From assembly GCA_946497265.1 (NCBI GenBank), contig CAMMKL010000001.1, forward strand, positions 1 to 25,209: a DNA stretch of 25,209 bases. The letters run 5' to 3'. The DNA comes from an uncultured Clostridia bacterium. Lineage in GTDB: Bacteria; Bacillota; Clostridia; Oscillospirales; Acutalibacteraceae. Every line of letters starts with the position of its first letter. Position 1 is the first letter of the stretch. Of this stretch, positions 22,432-25,209 are shown piece by piece. The notes below the pieces were generated by a model, which was not told the DNA's origin, did no database searches, and saw only the letters and a list, made by a program, of their open reading frames with translations. The translations under genes were made by a program, and so were the position numbers.

Positions 22432-24057
22432 ATGACGACGGCTTTATTGATTGGCGCGGTTGTGCTGGTGATCTGCGTTGCTTCCAGCAAGCTTTCCAAT
22501 AAGATCGGCATCCCTGTTCTATTGCTTTTTATAGTGTTGGGGATGCTGTTTGGGTCCGATGGTATTTTGAAGATAGGCTTTGATGATTTTCAGCTTGCGG
22601 AAAAGATCTGCTCCGCCGCTCTGATCTTCATAATGTTTTATGGAGGCTTTGGAACCAGTTGGGCTCCTGCAAAGCCGGTGGCGGTCAAAGCGGCGCTGCT
22701 ATCTTCTTTGGGGGTAATCGCTACCGCGGGGCTTACCGGCGTATTCTGCCATTTTGCTTTGGGGATGGATTGGCTCGAGGGGTTGCTTGTGGGTTCGGTG
22801 ATCGGCTCAACCGACGCGGCGTCCGTCTTTTCCATTCTGCGTTCCAAAAAACTGAATTTAAAATACGGCTTGGCCTCAATGCTGGAAGTGGAAAGCGGTA
22901 GCAACGACCCTTTTGCCTATACGCTCACTATGGTTTTTTTGGCGCTGATGTCGGGCAATGGAGAAATCTCTATCAGTTACTTTATTTTTTCGCAGATCAT
23001 ATACGGCCTGCTATTTGGTGCGGCGATCGGATTGCTCTCCGCTTTTCTATTAAGGCGGGTGCACTTTGAAATCAACGGCCTGCATACGATATTGGTGGTG
23101 GCGGTGGCTTTGCTTGCCTATGCGCTTCCTTCCCTAGTGGGCGGAAACGGTTATCTGAGCGTATACCTGGCCGGCATTATACTGGGGAACAGCAAGATTT
23201 TTGACAAGGTTACCCTGGTACATTTTTTTGATGGGGTAACCTGGATCATGCAGATTTTGATTTTCTTTTCTTTGGGTCTGCTCTCTTTCCCTTCCCAAAT
23301 GCCGCAAATCCTGCTTCCTGCCATTGGAATTACCATTTTTCTTACCTTTGTGGCTAGGCCCGCAGCTGTATTTGCCATATTATCCTGGTTTAAAGTACCG
23401 GTACGCCAGCAGCTATTGGTTTCTTGGGCGGGATTCCGTGGGGCGGCGTCGATTGTTTTTGCCATTTATGCGGTCATCAGCGACGCACAGCAAAGCATTG
23501 ACATTTTCCATATTGTCTTTTGTGTGGCATTGCTTTCGGTTTCGTTTCAAGGGACGCTGCTCCCGGTATTTGCCAAAAAGCTTCTTCTGGTGGATGACCA
23601 AGATACGGTGTTTAAAACCTTTAACGACTATCAGGATCCTATGACCATGAAGTTAATCGAGCTACCCATTAGCCAAAGGCATCCATGGGCGGGCTGCCGT
23701 CTTAACGAGATTTCTATGGCGGAAGGTTCTTTGGTGGTAATGGTCAAACGGGACGAAAAGGCGTTGGTACCGCATGGGGAAACGCTGATTCAGACAGGGG
23801 ATGTACTGGTAGTAAGTTGCCCTTCTTATGAGGACGATGGGAGCGTACGCCTGTTGGAAGAGACGCTGGAGAAAAGACATCCTTGGGTAAATAAAAAGCT
23901 TAGCGAAATTACGCTGCCGCGAGGGTCTTTGGTGGTAATGGTCAAACGGGAGAATGAATCCATGATTCCCAATGGGGATACGCTCCTGCAGCGCGGCGAC
24001 GTACTTGTGATGAGTGCAGCGGTTTCTCAGAAGACTGTCAGCAAAGCGGATTCGTAA
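22432..24057 (+). CDS. CPA1-type cation/proton antiporter with tandem TrkA-C domains
   Basis: This 541-residue protein has about 12 membrane helices in residues 1-395 carrying the CPA1 ion-site motifs GSTDAASVF (TDA 127-129) and ESGSNDP (ND 158-159). Two TrkA-C (RCK_C) domains follow at about 404-470 and 472-536, each with HPW, GSLVVMVKR and a closing GDVLV. This layout matches potassium/proton antiporters of the NhaP2/CvrA kind, with the C-terminal domains sensing a nucleotide or other ligand. AGGAGG precedes the ATG at good spacing. A 26-base exact repeat (23728-23753 and 23926-23951) links the two TrkA-C domains. It lies 78 bases after the TetR gene; co-transcription is possible. The transported cation is inferred from the family. 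Confidence 0.92.
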   Translation: MTTALLIGAVVLVICVASSKLSNKIGIPVLLLFIVLGMLFGSDGILKIGFDDFQLAEKICSAALIFIMFYGGFGTSWAPAKPVAVKAALLSSLGVIATAGLTGVFCHFALGMDWLEGLLVGSVIGSTDAASVFSILRSKKLNLKYGLASMLEVESGSNDPFAYTLTMVFLALMSGNGEISISYFIFSQIIYGLLFGAAIGLLSAFLLRRVHFEINGLHTILVVAVALLAYALPSLVGGNGYLSVYLAGIILGNSKIFDKVTLVHFFDGVTWIMQILIFFSLGLLSFPSQMPQILLPAIGITIFLTFVARPAAVFAILSWFKVPVRQQLLVSWAGFRGAASIVFAIYAVISDAQQSIDIFHIVFCVALLSVSFQGTLLPVFAKKLLLVDDQDTVFKTFNDYQDPMTMKLIELPISQRHPWAGCRLNEISMAEGSLVVMVKRDEKALVPHGETLIQTGDVLVVSCPSYEDDGSVRLLEETLEKRHPWVNKKLSEITLPRGSLVVMVKRENESMIPNGDTLLQRGDVLVMSAAVSQKTVSKADS

Positions 24058-24089
24058 CGCTTTAATTGAAAATAACGTTATAAAATCAA

Positions 24090-24126
24090 AAAGCCTGCCG
24101 TTTTTTGAGTCGGCAGGCTTTCCTTT
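24090..24126. terminator. Bidirectional terminator between the antiporter gene and metAA
   Basis: AAAGCCTGCCG (24090-24100) pairs with CGGCAGGCTTT (24111-24121). The plus side continues CCTTTT and the minus side TTGATTTT, so it serves both convergent genes. Confidence 0.88.
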
Positions 24127-24130
24127 TAGA

Positions 24131-25048
24131 TTAAAATAGATCCTTTAGATCGTAAGGCGTTTGCTGGTATACATAATAGTTCAGCCAGTTACTGTACAAC
24201 AGGTTTGCGTGGCTGCGCCAAGTCATGGGGGGCAGGGCGGCGGGGTCGTCGCCGGGGAAATAGTTTTGGGGAACTTTTGGGGAAAGCCCACGGTTTACGT
24301 CGCGAAAGTATTCGTTTGCCAGCGTATTGCGGTCGTATTCTGCATGGCCTGTGACAAAAAATTGCCGTCCGTTTTTACTGGCGACGATCGTTACCCCTGC
24401 GATGCGGGAGGTAGCGAGGATAACCAGTTCCTCGTGCTGCATAATGTCTTCCCGGCGGACTTCCGTATTTCGGGAGTGCGGCAACAGGAAACGGTCGTCA
24501 AAACCGCGCATAAGGGGATGGAAGACGTCGCTGATCCGATGGCGGAAGATACCGGAAAGTTTTTCGCGCAGCGGATATTTGGGGATGCCATAATGGTAGT
24601 AAAGCCCCGCCTGTGCGCCCCAGCAGATGTGGAATGTGGAGTAAACGTTCTTTTTACTCCACTCCATAATATCCGTCAGTTCCCGCCAATAATCTACTTC
24701 CTCAAAAGGAAGCAGTTCCACCGGTGCGCCGGTGATGATCATGCCGTCGTAACGCTCGCCCCGAATTTCACTGAACGATTTGTAAAAAGTACTCAAATGG
24801 GAAGAGGCCGTGTTTTTGGCAACATGGGTTACCGTTTGAAGCAGTTCGATATCAATTTGTAGCGGGCTGTTTCCCAAAAGTCGAAGAAGCTGGGTTTCCG
24901 TTTCTATTTTTGTTGGCATCAAATTAAGAATTATAATTTTTAGCGGACGGATGTCCTGTTTCATAGCGCGTTCGTGTGTCATGACAAAAATATTTTCAGA
25001 CTCCAGCACTTTTCTGGCCGGAAGGGAATCCTGAATTTTAATTGGCAT
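24131..25048 (-). CDS. metAA: Homoserine O-acetyltransferase, MetA-type
   Basis: This enzyme acylates homoserine in methionine biosynthesis. From ATG 25048 (305 residues, start MPIKIQDSLPARKVLE) the numbering matches the MetA family exactly: Lys47 (LNLMPTK), catalytic Cys142 (HICWGAQAG), His235 and Glu237 (GHAEYD). Position 111 is Glu (GAPVELLPFEE). Family work links Glu111 to acetyl-CoA use and Gly111, as in Escherichia coli, to succinyl-CoA, so acetylation is predicted. GGAGG lies 8 bases before this ATG; a longer frame to 25108 runs through the promoter and is not used. It has its own promoter with a short leader, leaving no room for an S-box riboswitch. Confidence 0.96.
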   Translation of the reverse strand: MPIKIQDSLPARKVLESENIFVMTHERAMKQDIRPLKIIILNLMPTKIETETQLLRLLGNSPLQIDIELLQTVTHVAKNTASSHLSTFYKSFSEIRGERYDGMIITGAPVELLPFEEVDYWRELTDIMEWSKKNVYSTFHICWGAQAGLYYHYGIPKYPLREKLSGIFRHRISDVFHPLMRGFDDRFLLPHSRNTEVRREDIMQHEELVILATSRIAGVTIVASKNGRQFFVTGHAEYDRNTLANEYFRDVNRGLSPKVPQNYFPGDDPAALPPMTWRSHANLLYSNWLNYYVYQQTPYDLKDLF

Positions 25049-25079
25049 TTTCATGGCCTCCGTTGTTAAATGTAAATTC

Positions 25080-25108
25080 ATTATAACAAAGAGTGTTCCA
25101 GACTGCAA
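25080..25108 (-). promoter_or_regulatory. Promoter of metAA
   Basis: The minus strand has -35 TTGCAG (25103-25108), a 17-base spacer and a perfect -10 TATAAT (25080-25085). Transcription would start about 25 bases before the ATG. Short CTGGA/TCCAG repeats lie just upstream (25122-25138). Confidence 0.8.
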
Positions 25109-25163
25109 TACAAGGTACTGGAAAGAAAGGCTCCAGAAAAAATAAGAAATTTAAAATAAAGTG

Positions 25164-25209
25164 TTGACAAAAGGGGAAGAGATATGATAATATATCGAAG
25201 CCGCTTCGA
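25164..25209 (+). promoter_or_regulatory. Strong promoter and palindrome of a gene beyond the window
   Basis: TTGACA (25164-25169) is followed after 16 bases by GATAAT (25186-25191). A perfect palindrome TCGAAGC-C-GCTTCGA (25195-25209) covers the expected start site and ends with the window, so it may be an operator or a leader hairpin. Confidence 0.6.

Noticed and set aside
24161..24862. 233-codon open frame on plus, antisense to metAA
   Set aside because: metAA has all catalytic residues at exact family positions; the antisense frame has no recognisable features.
25049..25209. S-box (SAM) riboswitch upstream of metAA
   Set aside because: The predicted promoter leaves only about 30 bases of leader and no S-box stems are visible in the remaining sequence.
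1..25209. CRISPR arrays, insertion sequences, prophage genes, rRNA
   Set aside because: No spaced direct repeats, transposase motifs, phage structural genes or rRNA sequence were seen in either strand.

Overview
The window looks like a chromosomal segment of a Gram-positive anaerobe of the class Clostridia (Bacillota). The pointers are strong AGGAGG-type ribosome sites, YtrA-type GntR and PadR regulators, a Firmicutes-type GapN, an ANT(6)-like nucleotidyltransferase, an MMPL pump with a YhgE-like partner, and long GC-rich terminators. This placement is inference; no rRNA or species marker is present. I see no insertion sequence, CRISPR array or rRNA. Most genes are housekeeping or envelope-transport genes, with one accessory island.

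Layout. 1-3060 (+): the 3' part of folD, a hairpin-rich leader, an unknown membrane protein and an ANT(6)-like aminoglycoside nucleotidyltransferase ending at a perfect 18-bp terminator. 3144-5095 (-): an operon of GntR regulator, ABC ATPase and permease, with a consensus promoter overlapped by a palindrome. 5475-6923 (-): gapN, broken by an in-frame TAA and also lacking the usual catalytic Asn. 7208-8693 (-): a PadR regulator coupled to a HAAS-domain membrane protein. 8750-10684 (-): an AT-richer island with a compact type II restriction-modification system (controller, BglII-like endonuclease, MT-A70 adenine methylase), flanked by a two-tier hairpin and by tRNA-Ala(CGC) at 10816-10891. 10964-12313 (-): endonuclease III and a TetR regulator.

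12690-17246 (+) is a coupled operon of an unknown 108-aa protein, an MMPL exporter and a secreted YhgE-like protein with Gly-containing heptads. Facing it across a bidirectional terminator, 17339-21612 (-) encodes a MacB/LolD-like ATPase and a giant FtsX-like permease whose extracytoplasmic insert carries the same type of Gly-heptads. A second TetR gene (21793-22353, +) is divergent from that ABC pair and shares a perfect palindrome with it. 22432-24057 (+) is a CPA1-type cation/proton antiporter with two TrkA-C domains. 24131-25048 (-) is metAA. The last 50 bases hold a strong promoter and a palindrome that belong to a gene beyond the window.

The most interesting points are the restriction-modification island with its C-box-like sites, the twice-damaged gapN, the two facing TetR-linked transport operons sharing a coiled-coil design, the unknown small protein coupled to MMPL, and a 10-mer operator core shared by the GntR and PadR promoters.
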